From UBA3792 sp964426415 (GTDB lineage: Bacteria > Bacillota > Clostridia > Christensenellales > CAG-138): a DNA stretch of 53,246 bases. The notes beneath the pieces are model-generated. The model saw only the letters and a program-made list of their open reading frames with translations. It ran no database searches and had not been told where the DNA came from. Location of the stretch: assembly GCA_964426415.1 (NCBI GenBank), contig CAYRQM010000007.1, forward strand, positions 1-53,246, in the 5' to 3' direction. Both the position numbers and the translations under genes were made by a program. This document shows, in pieces, positions 9,165-18,118 of this stretch. Each line of letters opens with the position of its first letter. Position 1 is the first letter of the stretch.

Positions 9165-10259
9165 ATGTCCGGAATCTACTATTTCGTCGCACTGGCCGTC
9201 TTGGTGATCGGGTTTGCGGGGCAAGCCCAAGACGACAATATGAACCCAGTCAGTATGGAAGCGAACGGCAAGCATTCGCGTCTGCATAATACGGCTGCCC
9301 TGATGATTGCAATCATCCTCATCACCGTGGCGGGTCTGCGCTTCAATACGGGCACCGACTACACCGGGTACAGCAAGTATCTGGATCGCTATGCCAACGG
9401 CGCTTGGCACAACCTGATTCGCTACAACGAGCCGGGCATCGGGTTTATCGCACGGGCATGTCGCTTTGTCTACGACGATTACCCGCTGTTCATGTTCGCG
9501 TGCGCCGCCATCACTATCGGGCTGTACAGCTTCCAAATCTCCAAATACAGCCCCACGTTCATGGTGAGCTTTTTGGTGTTCCTGTTCGGCGGCTGCTGGG
9601 TAGGCTCGTTCAACGGCATGCGGCAGTACTTGGCGGCGGCGGTTCTGTTTGCGGGGCATCGCTTGATCTTAGAAAAAAAGTTTTGGAAGTATGCCCTGGT
9701 GGTGTTTGTGGCGTCACTGTTCCATGCTTCCGCCCTTGTCATGATTTTGCCGTACTTCCTGCTGCGGCGCAAGGTGGATCTCAAGCAGATCGTGCTGCTG
9801 GCGGTGGGCGCGGTGATCATCCGCTTCTCCTACGACTACATCTTGGACTTCATCGGCTTCTATAAGGGGCAGGCGCTTAGCTCAAATTATTCCTACATCA
9901 CCAACTCGGTCAACATTCTGCGCATCGCCGTGTCCTTCGTGCCGCTGATTCTCTTTGGCCTTTTGTGCGACAAAAAGAACATGACAAAGGAAGAAACCTT
10001 CTACATGAACTGCATCGCCCTAAACGCCTTTGGGATGCTCGCCACCATGGGCAGCACTTATTTGGCGCGCTTGGGCGACTACACCTTTGCCACGGTCACC
10101 ATCGGCTACGGGTTTTTCCTCAACCGCATTCGTGACCGCCGCACACGCCGCATCGTGACGTTTTTTGCCATTGTCCTGTACGCAGTTTTCTTCTGGTATG
10201 AGGTCAGCATATCCCCGGCGTTGCGAGACTTCCAATGGATTTGGAATCGAACCTACTAA
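9165..10259 (+). CDS. EpsG-family polysaccharide polymerase-like membrane protein
   Basis: A 364-residue polytopic membrane protein with roughly nine or ten hydrophobic segments. The conserved EpsG features are GLRFNTGTDYTGY after the second segment, an EPGIGF loop, and SFNGMRQYLAAAVLFAG. EpsG/Wzy-like proteins link lipid-bound repeat units outside the membrane, so this is the best polymerase candidate in the operon. It starts 24 nt after the GT2 gene with GCAAAGGAG upstream of ATG. A short non-family loop (residues about 20-40) separates the first two membrane segments. Confidence 0.82.
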   Translation: MSGIYYFVALAVLVIGFAGQAQDDNMNPVSMEANGKHSRLHNTAALMIAIILITVAGLRFNTGTDYTGYSKYLDRYANGAWHNLIRYNEPGIGFIARACRFVYDDYPLFMFACAAITIGLYSFQISKYSPTFMVSFLVFLFGGCWVGSFNGMRQYLAAAVLFAGHRLILEKKFWKYALVVFVASLFHASALVMILPYFLLRRKVDLKQIVLLAVGAVIIRFSYDYILDFIGFYKGQALSSNYSYITNSVNILRIAVSFVPLILFGLLCDKKNMTKEETFYMNCIALNAFGMLATMGSTYLARLGDYTFATVTIGYGFFLNRIRDRRTRRIVTFFAIVLYAVFFWYEVSISPALRDFQWIWNRTY

Positions 10260-10270
10260 GGAGGCAGAAA

Positions 10271-11335
10271 ATGAGACTGAAAGAAATCATTCGCAAGCGC
10301 ACATACGGCAACGCGTGGTTGGAACGTGTGTGGTTGCGCCTTGCGTGGCTGAAAACAAATTGGAACATGCGGTACAGCGATTTTGATTATGCAAAAATCC
10401 TCACAAAAGATCGTGTCAAACGAGGGTTTGATTTCGAACATCCGAGCAGCTATAACGAAAAGCTATGGTTTCTTAAGCTGTCAAATCGTGATCCTTTGAT
10501 GACGCAATGCAGCGACAAACATGCCGTCCGTGCGTATGTCGAAGCATGTGGATTGGGGCATATCCTCAAGAAGGAGTATGCCACGTTTTCTTCGGCACAG
10601 CAGATTGATTTTTCCAAATTACCAAGTCCATGCTATCTCAAGTGCAATCACGCGTCCGGAATGAACGTCGTTTACCGTGCGGAGCAAGGCGCGAACGAAA
10701 AGCATCTTCGGTGGAAATTCGATTTTCTGCTCACGCAAAACCCCTATTGCCTGTCACGAGAATGGAATTACAAAGAAATTGCGCCTTGTATCGTCTGCAA
10801 AGAGCTGCTCTCTGCGAAAGATCCGAATGCCGACATTCTGGAGATTCAGTTCTTCTGCTTTCATGGAGAGCCAATGTTCTTCCTTTACAATCTCGGATTG
10901 GCAGATGCGAAGGGAAACCATAAGGATGCAACAAGATGGGCATTTTGGTTGGATGGCACACTTCTTGATCCCGGAGATGATTCTTACTGCAAAACAACGA
11001 ATGGCGTGGTACTGCCCGATAACCTCGATGAGATGATTGCATATGCAAGAATACTATCCCGGCCATTCGTCCATGTGCGCGTAGATCTGTTCAATCTCGA
11101 CGGCAAAATTTACTTGAGCGAATTGACCTTCTATTCCCATGGAGGGGATTCTTTCCGTTCAAGTGAGGAACTGCAGAAGATATGTGGAGATGCTATGGAT
11201 TTGACGGGTTTCTCGATCGCTCCCGACGCCTACGAAAGGGGATTGAAACGAGTTTGTCAATGGAGAAAGAGACGGATTCGTGAAGTCCGAACCGCATCCA
11301 AAAACTCGTTCCAAGGGGAGGCTACAGAATCGTGA
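10271..11335 (+). CDS. TupA-like ATP-grasp protein, copy 2 (low-GC cassette)
   Basis: A 354-residue second TupA-like ATP-grasp protein. It keeps the family signatures: YNEKLWFLKLSNRDP, QCSDKHAVRAYV, YLKCNHASGMN, LSREWNYKEIAP and VRVDLFNLDGKIYLSELTFY. It differs throughout from copy 1, so it is not a recent duplicate. AAGGAGGC sits just upstream of ATG 10271. Its base composition, and that of the next gene, is visibly more AT-rich than its neighbours (for example the runs around 10441-10620), which suggests the pair arrived together by transfer. Function would again be ATP-driven ligation onto a sugar, substrate unknown. Confidence 0.83.
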   Translation: MRLKEIIRKRTYGNAWLERVWLRLAWLKTNWNMRYSDFDYAKILTKDRVKRGFDFEHPSSYNEKLWFLKLSNRDPLMTQCSDKHAVRAYVEACGLGHILKKEYATFSSAQQIDFSKLPSPCYLKCNHASGMNVVYRAEQGANEKHLRWKFDFLLTQNPYCLSREWNYKEIAPCIVCKELLSAKDPNADILEIQFFCFHGEPMFFLYNLGLADAKGNHKDATRWAFWLDGTLLDPGDDSYCKTTNGVVLPDNLDEMIAYARILSRPFVHVRVDLFNLDGKIYLSELTFYSHGGDSFRSSEELQKICGDAMDLTGFSIAPDAYERGLKRVCQWRKRRIREVRTASKNSFQGEATES

Positions 11336-12348
11336 CGGCAAGTGTATTGGTGCTAACCTATAATGGCATTCGTTATCTTGAGGCACAGTTGGAATCCATC
11401 CGCACGCAGACCATTCCGCCGATTGAAGTGTATGTTTGTGACGACGGTTCCACGGACGGTACGCGACAATTCGTGCGGGGATATTTGGAGCAGCACGGCC
11501 TTTCTGCATGGAGGCTGATTGAAAATGAACAGAACAAAGGATTAGGGCACAACGGCGAAGATGCCTTGCCATTCTTGCGCGGTGACGTCATTTTTACCGC
11601 CGATCAGGACGACGTTTGGCTTCCGTCAAAAATTGAGGAGACCTTGGCACTCATGTGCGATGGCGTTTCGTGCGTTTCCAGTCACGCACTTGTGATCGAT
11701 GGATCGGGTGCAAGAACTGATCGGTTTGGCGATTGTGGGATCGTACGGAACGAACCCACGGATGGCAGCGTCGATGTGCTGCCGTTCGAGGCATGGCTCG
11801 GCTACGGATATATTGCGGGCTGTTCCATGGGGATGACACGCAACGTTGTGGAGTTGGTCGTGCAGGCAGGACGACCTGAACTTGGCAGCAGCATAGGAAT
11901 TGATTGGTATTACGGGGTTCTGTCTGCAATCTTGGGAAAGGTCATTCGCTATCACAAGCCGCTGTTTTTGCGCAGGATTCACGATTCCAACGCGTCCTTG
12001 GAACGTCTGCGTTCCGATACTGTTCAGACAACGACGAATGCGGCGCGTGTTGCCAGCCTCTTTCAGGCTGCGAATGCGCATCGGTTTCTCCTTGAATCAA
12101 CAACCATTCGGGCTCACATGACAGAACGGCAAAGAACAGAAACGCAGCGAATGGCGTCATTCCTTGAACGTAGAGCGCGGTTTTGTGAAAGTGGGAACTT
12201 TTTTACGTTTCTTCTTCTTGGGTGTCAAGGACGTCAGTATCGCATCTTCGGGAAGGGGCGTCTTGCCGGAATGAAGTTTTGGGCGAAGGACTTTTGTTAC
12301 GCTTACCACATCAATTGGAAGAGAAAGGACAGAGACGCCCATGCCTGA
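11332..12348 (+). CDS. Family 2 glycosyltransferase, rhamnosyltransferase-like
   Basis: A 338-residue GT2 enzyme. VLVLTYNGIRYLEAQLESIR and VCDDGSTDGT form the donor site, and FTADQDDVWLP is the DQDD-W variant typical of RgpB/rhamnosyltransferase-type enzymes, which fits the complete dTDP-rhamnose pathway downstream. Translation starts at a GTG that overlaps the previous stop as GTGA, with CAAGGGGAGG upstream. Base composition is AT-rich like the preceding gene. The C-terminal third is basic and may bind the membrane. It overlaps the next gene by 8 bp, the point at which base composition returns to the operon norm. Confidence 0.85.
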   Translation: MTASVLVLTYNGIRYLEAQLESIRTQTIPPIEVYVCDDGSTDGTRQFVRGYLEQHGLSAWRLIENEQNKGLGHNGEDALPFLRGDVIFTADQDDVWLPSKIEETLALMCDGVSCVSSHALVIDGSGARTDRFGDCGIVRNEPTDGSVDVLPFEAWLGYGYIAGCSMGMTRNVVELVVQAGRPELGSSIGIDWYYGVLSAILGKVIRYHKPLFLRRIHDSNASLERLRSDTVQTTTNAARVASLFQAANAHRFLLESTTIRAHMTERQRTETQRMASFLERRARFCESGNFFTFLLLGCQGRQYRIFGKGRLAGMKFWAKDFCYAYHINWKRKDRDAHA

Positions 12349-13318
12349 ACGCATTTCCGTCATCGTGCCCGTGTATAACGCGGGACGTTACCTCAAGCCC
12401 TGCATCGAAAGCCTCTTGCGGCAGACGTATCCCGACATCGAGATTTTGGCGGTGGACGACGGCTCCACCGACGACAGCGGCGCCATCTTGGACGCGTATG
12501 CCAAGCAGGACGGGCGGCTTTCCTGCATCCACCAAGCCAACGCGGGCGTGTCGGCGGCGCGCAACCGCGGGCTTGACGCGGCGACGGGAGACTTTATCAG
12601 CTTCCTCGACAGCGACGATTGGCTTGCGCCCGAAACGTATGCTGCGCTGCTCGACACGGCGCGGCGCGAACAGGTGGATGCGGTCTTCTTCGAATATTTC
12701 ATCGACGAGCCGAACGGGACGGGCACGCCGCACCGCTTTGCAGATCGTTGGTACGGGCGGCTGGACAACGAAGCGCTGATGCAGCTGGTCTATGGCGGCG
12801 CGTGCTTCTGCTGCACCAAGCTGTATCGCCGCAAGCTGGTGGACGGGCTGCGCTTTCGCTCCGACATCTATCGCGGCGAGGACACCATCTTTGCCATCGA
12901 AGCGCTGCATCGCGCCCAATCCGCGTTTTCCCTTTCCAATCCCTTCTACCACTACGTCCAAAGCGAGGGCAGCGCGGCACGCGGCGCGGTCAATGCGCGG
13001 CAGATGACGGGCGTGGACGCGCTCAAGTGGATGTTGGACTTCGCAGATTTGCACTATCCCGCGCTGCACGCGCTGGGCGTGCAGGGCTACGTCAATATCA
13101 TGATCGAGCTGTATTACGAGATGCGGCGCTGCGGCTACCGTGACGATGCGCGAAAGGTGCAGATCGTGTCCGAAGTCAAAAAGTACCGCAAGGAGGTGCT
13201 GCAAAGCGCAACCATTCGAAAAAAGCTCAAGCAAAAGGTGCGGCTGTTTTGGCTGCATCCCGCGCTGTTCTGCGTTGCGGCAGATCTCAAACGAAGCGGA
13301 AAAGGAGGATCCCTTTGA
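12341..13318 (+). CDS. Family 2 glycosyltransferase
   Basis: A 325-residue GT2 enzyme of the common EpsJ/WcaA-like type: ISVIVPVYNAGRYLKPCIES, VDDGSTDDSGAI, the acceptor-loop NAGVSAARNRGL and DxD in FLDSDDWLAPE (around residue 88). CTKLYRRKLVDGLRF and GEDTIF are the conserved second-half motifs of this subgroup. It would add another sugar of the repeat unit at the cytoplasmic face. The start ATG has GAGAAAGGA about 13 nt upstream. Composition is GC-rich again, unlike the two genes before it. Confidence 0.88.
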   Translation: MPERISVIVPVYNAGRYLKPCIESLLRQTYPDIEILAVDDGSTDDSGAILDAYAKQDGRLSCIHQANAGVSAARNRGLDAATGDFISFLDSDDWLAPETYAALLDTARREQVDAVFFEYFIDEPNGTGTPHRFADRWYGRLDNEALMQLVYGGACFCCTKLYRRKLVDGLRFRSDIYRGEDTIFAIEALHRAQSAFSLSNPFYHYVQSEGSAARGAVNARQMTGVDALKWMLDFADLHYPALHALGVQGYVNIMIELYYEMRRCGYRDDARKVQIVSEVKKYRKEVLQSATIRKKLKQKVRLFWLHPALFCVAADLKRSGKGGSL

Positions 13319-15645
13319 AACAGGTTGGCATCTTCACCATGAGCGGTGGCTTAAACTACGGAAACCGGCTGCAAAACTACGCCGTCGAGCAGACGCTGCG
13401 CACCATGGGCTATTCGCCCGTGACCATGTGCAACGCAACCAAGCGCGGCTTTCTTTGCGACGTTCCATCCGCCACCCCGCTTTGGCAAAAGCTGCGTCCC
13501 TCCCATTTGTTCGAGCATTTCCGTGATACCCTGTTCCAAAAATACGGCGCCAAGAATACCCGCGACTGTACGCGAAAGGGCTTGCGGGCAATCAAGGCGC
13601 AGCAGAGCGCCATTGCGGCGGCAATGGCGTCCCGCAAGGCGCGCTTTGAAACGTTCGACGCAACGTATCTGCACCTGTCCGCACCCGTGGACGAAACGGC
13701 GGCTGCGCTTGCGGCAGAGGACTATGCCGCGTTCGTGTGCGGCAGCGATCAGGTGTGGAACCCGAATTATCGGCAAAATTCCGCGTTGGACTTTTTGCAG
13801 TTTGCGCCGCCGCACCAACGCATCCCGTTTGCACCCAGCTTCGGCGTGCCCGCCATCCCGACAGTGCGCCGCGAAGCGTATGCCAAGTGGCTGTCCGAAT
13901 TTCCCATGCTCTCGGTGCGGGAGCAGGACGGCGCCGCCATCATCAAGGAGTTGACGGGACGGGACGCTGTGGTGCTTCCCGATCCCACCATGCTGCTGGA
14001 CGCAAAGGACTGGCGCGCCCTTGCCGTCCGTCCCGTCGTGCTGCCCGACAAGCCCTATGTGTTCAGCTACTTCTTGGGCGATCGCACCAAGCGCTACGGC
14101 AGCGCCATCGACGCGCTGTGCAAAGCGCACGACTGGGCGCAGGTGGATCTGTGCGACGTGTTCGATCTTGCGCACTACGACTGCCCGCCCACCGAATTTC
14201 TCTATCTTTTGGATCATGCCGCCTGCGTCTGCACCGATTCCTTCCACGGCGCCGTGTTCGCCATCCTGCTGCAAAAGCCGTTTTGCGCATTTCCGCGTTC
14301 CGACGGAAAACAAATGCACGGCAGGATGCAAACGCTGCTCTCCAAATTTGGACTGGAATCGTGCTTGTATCGGGGAAAGCCGCTGCAAACCGAAGTCGAT
14401 TTTTCTGCCACGCCTGCCATTTTGGAGGCGGAGCGCGAAAAGACCCGCGCATTTTTGACGCAGGCGTTTGCCATTGCCGAGGCGGGCAATCAAAAGCGCG
14501 CCTTGCCGATTCTGGCGCTGCCGCAGACTTGCACGGGCTGCGGCGCGTGCGCGGCGGCGTGTCCCAAGGGCTGCATCACGCTGCGTCCCGACGCGGAGGG
14601 CTTTTTGCGTCCCGTTGTGGATGCTTCAAAATGCCTTGGCTGTGGCGCGTGTCGCGCCCACTGCCCCGTGCTGCATCCCGCATCCATCCCAAAAGCGGCG
14701 CCCGCTGCATTTGCCGTGACTGCAAAGGATGCGACGTTGGTGCAAAACAGTTCGTCGGGCGGCGCCTTTTCGCTGCTGGCACAGGAGATTCTTGCCCGCG
14801 GCGGCGCGGTGTTCGGCGCGGCGCTGGACGAAACGCAAACCGTGCGCCACATCTGCGTGCGCGACGAAAAAGACCTTTTCAAGCTGCGCACGTCCAAGTA
14901 TGTGCAAAGTGATTTGGGCGATAGCTTATTTGCGGCGAAGCGCCTTTTGGACAGCGGCGTGACGGTGCTGTTTTGCGGCACGCCCTGTCAGATTGCGGGG
15001 CTGTACGCCGCGCTGGGGCGCACATACGATTCGCTGTTCACGCAAGACATCATTTGCCACGGCGTCCCGTCGCCGAAGGTGTTTGCCACCTATCTGCACG
15101 ACTGTCACGGCACACGTCCGCGCAAGACCGTCAATTTCCGCGACAAGACCCACGGCTGGAACAGCTTTGGCATGCGGGTGGACGACTATCAGCGGGTGTT
15201 GCGCAAGGACGCGTATTTGGCGTCGTTCTTGGGCAATGTCTGCCTGCGTCCGTGCTGCTATCGCTGCCTGTACAAGACGGCGGCGCGGCAAAGCGACGTG
15301 ACCCTTGCCGACTTTTGGGGCGTGGAGGACGTACTGCCCGATTGGAAGGACGATCGCGGCGTGTCGCTGGTGCTGGTGCAAAGCGAAAAGGGGCAAGCGC
15401 TGTTCGACGCGGTGCGGGATCGCGCCACGGTGCAGGCGGTCAACGCCGCCGACGCCATCGGGCAAAACCATGCGGCGCTCCATTCGGTGGCGTGCCCGCA
15501 AAAGCGCGCGCTGTTTTTTGAAAAGCTCGGCAAAACGCCGTTCGAGCCGCTGACGCGGGAGGCGCTTCGGCTTCCGTTTTTGCGGCGGTTCAAGCGCGGC
15601 GTGCGCATTACACTGTCGCGCATCAAACATGCAATCATCAAGTAA
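13315..15645 (+). CDS. Polysaccharide pyruvyl transferase fused to an Fe-S, F420-dehydrogenase beta-like domain
   Basis: A 776-residue two-part protein. Residues 1-375 are a polysaccharide pyruvyl transferase: GNRLQNYA near the start, CGSDQVWNP (142-150), and TDSFHG (307-312). Residues about 400-776 carry two 4Fe-4S clusters (cysteines from C406 to C420 and C440 to C450) followed by the coenzyme F420 hydrogenase/dehydrogenase beta-subunit-like region with SSGGAFSLLAQ, FCGTPCQIAGL, DIICHGVPSP and LADFWG. In many anaerobes these are separate neighbouring genes; here the frame runs through both. Start is TTG at 13315 with AAGGAGG 7 nt before it, overlapping the GT2 stop as TTGA. It may add a pyruvyl group, with a redox partner reaction on the second half; the electron carrier is unknown. 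Confidence 0.87.
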   Translation: MKQVGIFTMSGGLNYGNRLQNYAVEQTLRTMGYSPVTMCNATKRGFLCDVPSATPLWQKLRPSHLFEHFRDTLFQKYGAKNTRDCTRKGLRAIKAQQSAIAAAMASRKARFETFDATYLHLSAPVDETAAALAAEDYAAFVCGSDQVWNPNYRQNSALDFLQFAPPHQRIPFAPSFGVPAIPTVRREAYAKWLSEFPMLSVREQDGAAIIKELTGRDAVVLPDPTMLLDAKDWRALAVRPVVLPDKPYVFSYFLGDRTKRYGSAIDALCKAHDWAQVDLCDVFDLAHYDCPPTEFLYLLDHAACVCTDSFHGAVFAILLQKPFCAFPRSDGKQMHGRMQTLLSKFGLESCLYRGKPLQTEVDFSATPAILEAEREKTRAFLTQAFAIAEAGNQKRALPILALPQTCTGCGACAAACPKGCITLRPDAEGFLRPVVDASKCLGCGACRAHCPVLHPASIPKAAPAAFAVTAKDATLVQNSSSGGAFSLLAQEILARGGAVFGAALDETQTVRHICVRDEKDLFKLRTSKYVQSDLGDSLFAAKRLLDSGVTVLFCGTPCQIAGLYAALGRTYDSLFTQDIICHGVPSPKVFATYLHDCHGTRPRKTVNFRDKTHGWNSFGMRVDDYQRVLRKDAYLASFLGNVCLRPCCYRCLYKTAARQSDVTLADFWGVEDVLPDWKDDRGVSLVLVQSEKGQALFDAVRDRATVQAVNAADAIGQNHAALHSVACPQKRALFFEKLGKTPFEPLTREALRLPFLRRFKRGVRITLSRIKHAIIK

Positions 15646-15657
15646 AGGAGCAAAGCA

Positions 15658-16539
15658 ATGAAGGGGATTATTTTGGCAGGAGGCGCGGGGACGCGCCTGT
15701 ATCCGTTGACGATGGTGACGAGCAAGCAGCTTTTGCCCGTCTACGACAAGCCCATGATCTACTATCCGCTTTCCACCCTGATGCTGGCGGGCATCCGTGA
15801 CATTCTGCTCATCTCCACGCCCACCGATCTGCCCAACTTCCAAAGCTTGCTGGGCGACGGCGCGCAATTCGGCGTGCGGCTCTCCTACAAGGTGCAGCCC
15901 AGTCCCGACGGGCTGGCGCAGGCGTTCCTTTTGGGAGAGGATTTTATCGACGGCGATTGCTGCGCCATGATTTTGGGCGACAACATCTTTTACGGCAACG
16001 GGCTGGGCGAGTATATGCAAAAGGCGCGGGCGGATGCGGAGCGCGGCGTTGCCACCATCTTCGGCTATCACGTCAACGACCCCGAGCGCTTCGGCATCAT
16101 GGAAATCGACGAAACGGGCAACGTGCTGTCCGTCGAGGAGAAGCCGCAGCATCCCAAATCCAATTATTGCATCACGGGGCTGTACTTTTATGACAAACGT
16201 GTGGTACACTTGGCAAAGCAGGTCAAGCCCTCCAAGCGCGGCGAGCTGGAAATCACCGACCTGAACGAGTTATACCTGCGCGATGGGACGCTGAAGGCAC
16301 AGCTGCTGCGCCGCGGCTTCGCATGGCTGGACACCGGCACCATGGATGCGCTGGTGGACGCGGCGGATTTCGTCCGCATGATCGAACAGCGGCAGGGCAT
16401 CAAGATCAGCGCGCCCGAAGAAATTGCGTTCAATCGCGGCTGGATCGACCAAGCCGCGCTGCAGGAAGCGGCGGTGCGCTACGGCAAATCGCCCTACGGC
16501 AGGCATCTGCAAAACGTCGCGGAAGGGAGACTGCGCTGA
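15658..16539 (+). CDS. rmlA: Glucose-1-phosphate thymidylyltransferase
   Basis: This 293-residue enzyme makes dTDP-glucose from glucose-1-phosphate and dTTP, the first step of dTDP-rhamnose synthesis. It has the nucleotide-binding LAGGAGTRLYP near the N-terminus, SKQLLPVYDKPMIYYPLSTL, the GDN metal site in ILGDNIFYG, and EEKPQHPKSNYCITGLYFYD. Length and motifs match RmlA/RfbA. AAAGGAGCAAAGC precedes the ATG. The stop overlaps the rmlC start, and rmlC, rmlB and rmlD follow directly. Confidence 0.96.
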   Translation: MKGIILAGGAGTRLYPLTMVTSKQLLPVYDKPMIYYPLSTLMLAGIRDILLISTPTDLPNFQSLLGDGAQFGVRLSYKVQPSPDGLAQAFLLGEDFIDGDCCAMILGDNIFYGNGLGEYMQKARADAERGVATIFGYHVNDPERFGIMEIDETGNVLSVEEKPQHPKSNYCITGLYFYDKRVVHLAKQVKPSKRGELEITDLNELYLRDGTLKAQLLRRGFAWLDTGTMDALVDAADFVRMIEQRQGIKISAPEEIAFNRGWIDQAALQEAAVRYGKSPYGRHLQNVAEGRLR

Positions 16540-17102
16540 TGGAGCTTTTGGATACGGCGCTGCCTGAGGTCAAGATTCTTGTTCCCAAGGTGTTTGGCGA
16601 TTATCGCGGGTACTTTTTCGAATCGTACAACCGCGCCGCGTTTCTTGCGCTGGGCATCGACGCGGTGTTCGTGCAGGACAACGAGAGCTTTACGGCAAAG
16701 AAAGACACCGTGCGCGGGCTGCATTTCCAAAACGCACCCATGGCGCAGTGCAAGATTGTCCGCGTCACCCGCGGCGCCGTCATGGATGTGGCGGTGGACT
16801 TGCGCAAGGGCTCGCCCAACTACCTCAAGTGGGTGGGGGTGGAGCTGAGCGAAGCCAACAAGCGGATGCTGTACCTGCCGCGCGGGTTTGGGCACGGGTT
16901 TGTGACCCGCACCGACGACGTGGTGTTTCAGTACAAGGTGGACAACCCGTATAGCCCCGCCCACGACCGCAGCATTCGGTTCGACGCGGCGGAAATCGGC
17001 GTGGATTGGGGCGTTACCCATCCAATCCTGTCCGAGAAGGATCAAAACGCACCGACGCTAAAGCGGAGCGACTGCAACTTTATCTTTGGAGGCACGCTAT
17101 GA
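16539..17102 (+). CDS. rmlC: dTDP-4-dehydrorhamnose 3,5-epimerase
   Basis: This 187-residue cupin epimerises dTDP-4-keto-6-deoxyglucose at C3 and C5. Diagnostic segments are FGDYRGYFFESYN, VQDNES, RGLHFQ with the catalytic histidine H62, KIVRVTRGAVMDVAVDLRKGS, PRGFGHGF and the tyrosine of FQYKVDNPYSP. It starts at an ATG overlapping the rmlA stop (TGATG) after GGAAGGGAGA, and itself overlaps rmlB by ATGA. Tight coupling with rmlA and rmlB supports a single rhamnose module. Confidence 0.95.
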   Translation: MELLDTALPEVKILVPKVFGDYRGYFFESYNRAAFLALGIDAVFVQDNESFTAKKDTVRGLHFQNAPMAQCKIVRVTRGAVMDVAVDLRKGSPNYLKWVGVELSEANKRMLYLPRGFGHGFVTRTDDVVFQYKVDNPYSPAHDRSIRFDAAEIGVDWGVTHPILSEKDQNAPTLKRSDCNFIFGGTL

Positions 17103-18118
17103 AACTGTTGGTTACGGGCGGCGCCGGCTTCATCGGCGGCAATTTCATCTACTACGAGCTTTTGCATCATCCCGAGGACGCCATCGTCTGTTTGGACGCG
17201 CTGACCTACGCGGGCAACCTTGCCACACTGGAAGGCGCGATGGCTTCGCCCAACTTCACCTTTGTGAAGGGCGACATTGCGAATCAGGAGACGGTGTTTG
17301 CGCTGTTCGAACGCGAAAAGCCCGACATCGTGGTGAATTTCGCGGCGGAAAGTCATGTGGATCGCTCCATTGAGCATCCCGATCTGTTTTTGCGCACCAA
17401 CGTGTTGGGCACGCAAACGCTGTTGGACGCGTGCCGCACCGTCGGCGTCAAGCGGTTTCATCAGGTGGGCACCGACGAGGTCTACGGCGATTTGCCGCTG
17501 GATCGCCCCGATTTGTTCTTTACGGAGGAAACGCCGCTGCACACCTCCAGCCCGTACAGCGCGAGCAAGGCGGCAGCCGATCTGTTGACGCTGGCGTACC
17601 ATCGCACGTTTGGCGTTCCCGTCAGCATCTCCCGCTGTTCCAACAACTACGGGCCGTACCACTTTCCCGAAAAGCTCATTCCGCTGATGATCAGCCGCGC
17701 CTTGAACGACGAGGACTTGCCCGTGTACGGCAAGGGCGAAAACGTGCGCGATTGGCTGTACGTCGAGGATCATTGCGCCGCCATCGATTTGGTCATGCGC
17801 CGCGGGCGCGTGGGCGAGGTGTACAACATCGGCGGCCACAACGAGCGCAGCAATCTGGACGTGGTCAAGACGATCCTCAAAGAGCTGAACAAGCCCGAAT
17901 CCCTCATCCGCTTCGTCACCGACCGCCCCGGACACGATATGCGCTACGCCATCGACCCGACCAAGATGCAGCAGGAGCTTGGCTGGAAGCCCGAAACGAC
18001 CTTTGACGCGGGCATCCACCGCACGATTGCATGGTATCTGGAGCATCGGGACTGGTGGGAAAACATCCTAAAGGGCGACTATCAAAACTACTACGAACGC
18101 ATGTATGGCAACCGCTGA
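17099..18118 (+). CDS. rmlB: dTDP-glucose 4,6-dehydratase
   Basis: A 339-residue extended SDR that converts dTDP-glucose to the 4-keto-6-deoxy sugar. TGGAGFIGGN (6-15) binds NAD; T125-D126-E127 and Y153-x3-K157 in YSASK are the catalytic residues; SNNYGPYHFPEKLIP is the RmlB substrate segment. The start ATG overlaps the rmlC stop and TTTGGAGG lies upstream. Its stop shares one base with the rmlD start (TGATG). Confidence 0.96.
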   Translation: MKLLVTGGAGFIGGNFIYYELLHHPEDAIVCLDALTYAGNLATLEGAMASPNFTFVKGDIANQETVFALFEREKPDIVVNFAAESHVDRSIEHPDLFLRTNVLGTQTLLDACRTVGVKRFHQVGTDEVYGDLPLDRPDLFFTEETPLHTSSPYSASKAAADLLTLAYHRTFGVPVSISRCSNNYGPYHFPEKLIPLMISRALNDEDLPVYGKGENVRDWLYVEDHCAAIDLVMRRGRVGEVYNIGGHNERSNLDVVKTILKELNKPESLIRFVTDRPGHDMRYAIDPTKMQQELGWKPETTFDAGIHRTIAWYLEHRDWWENILKGDYQNYYERMYGNR

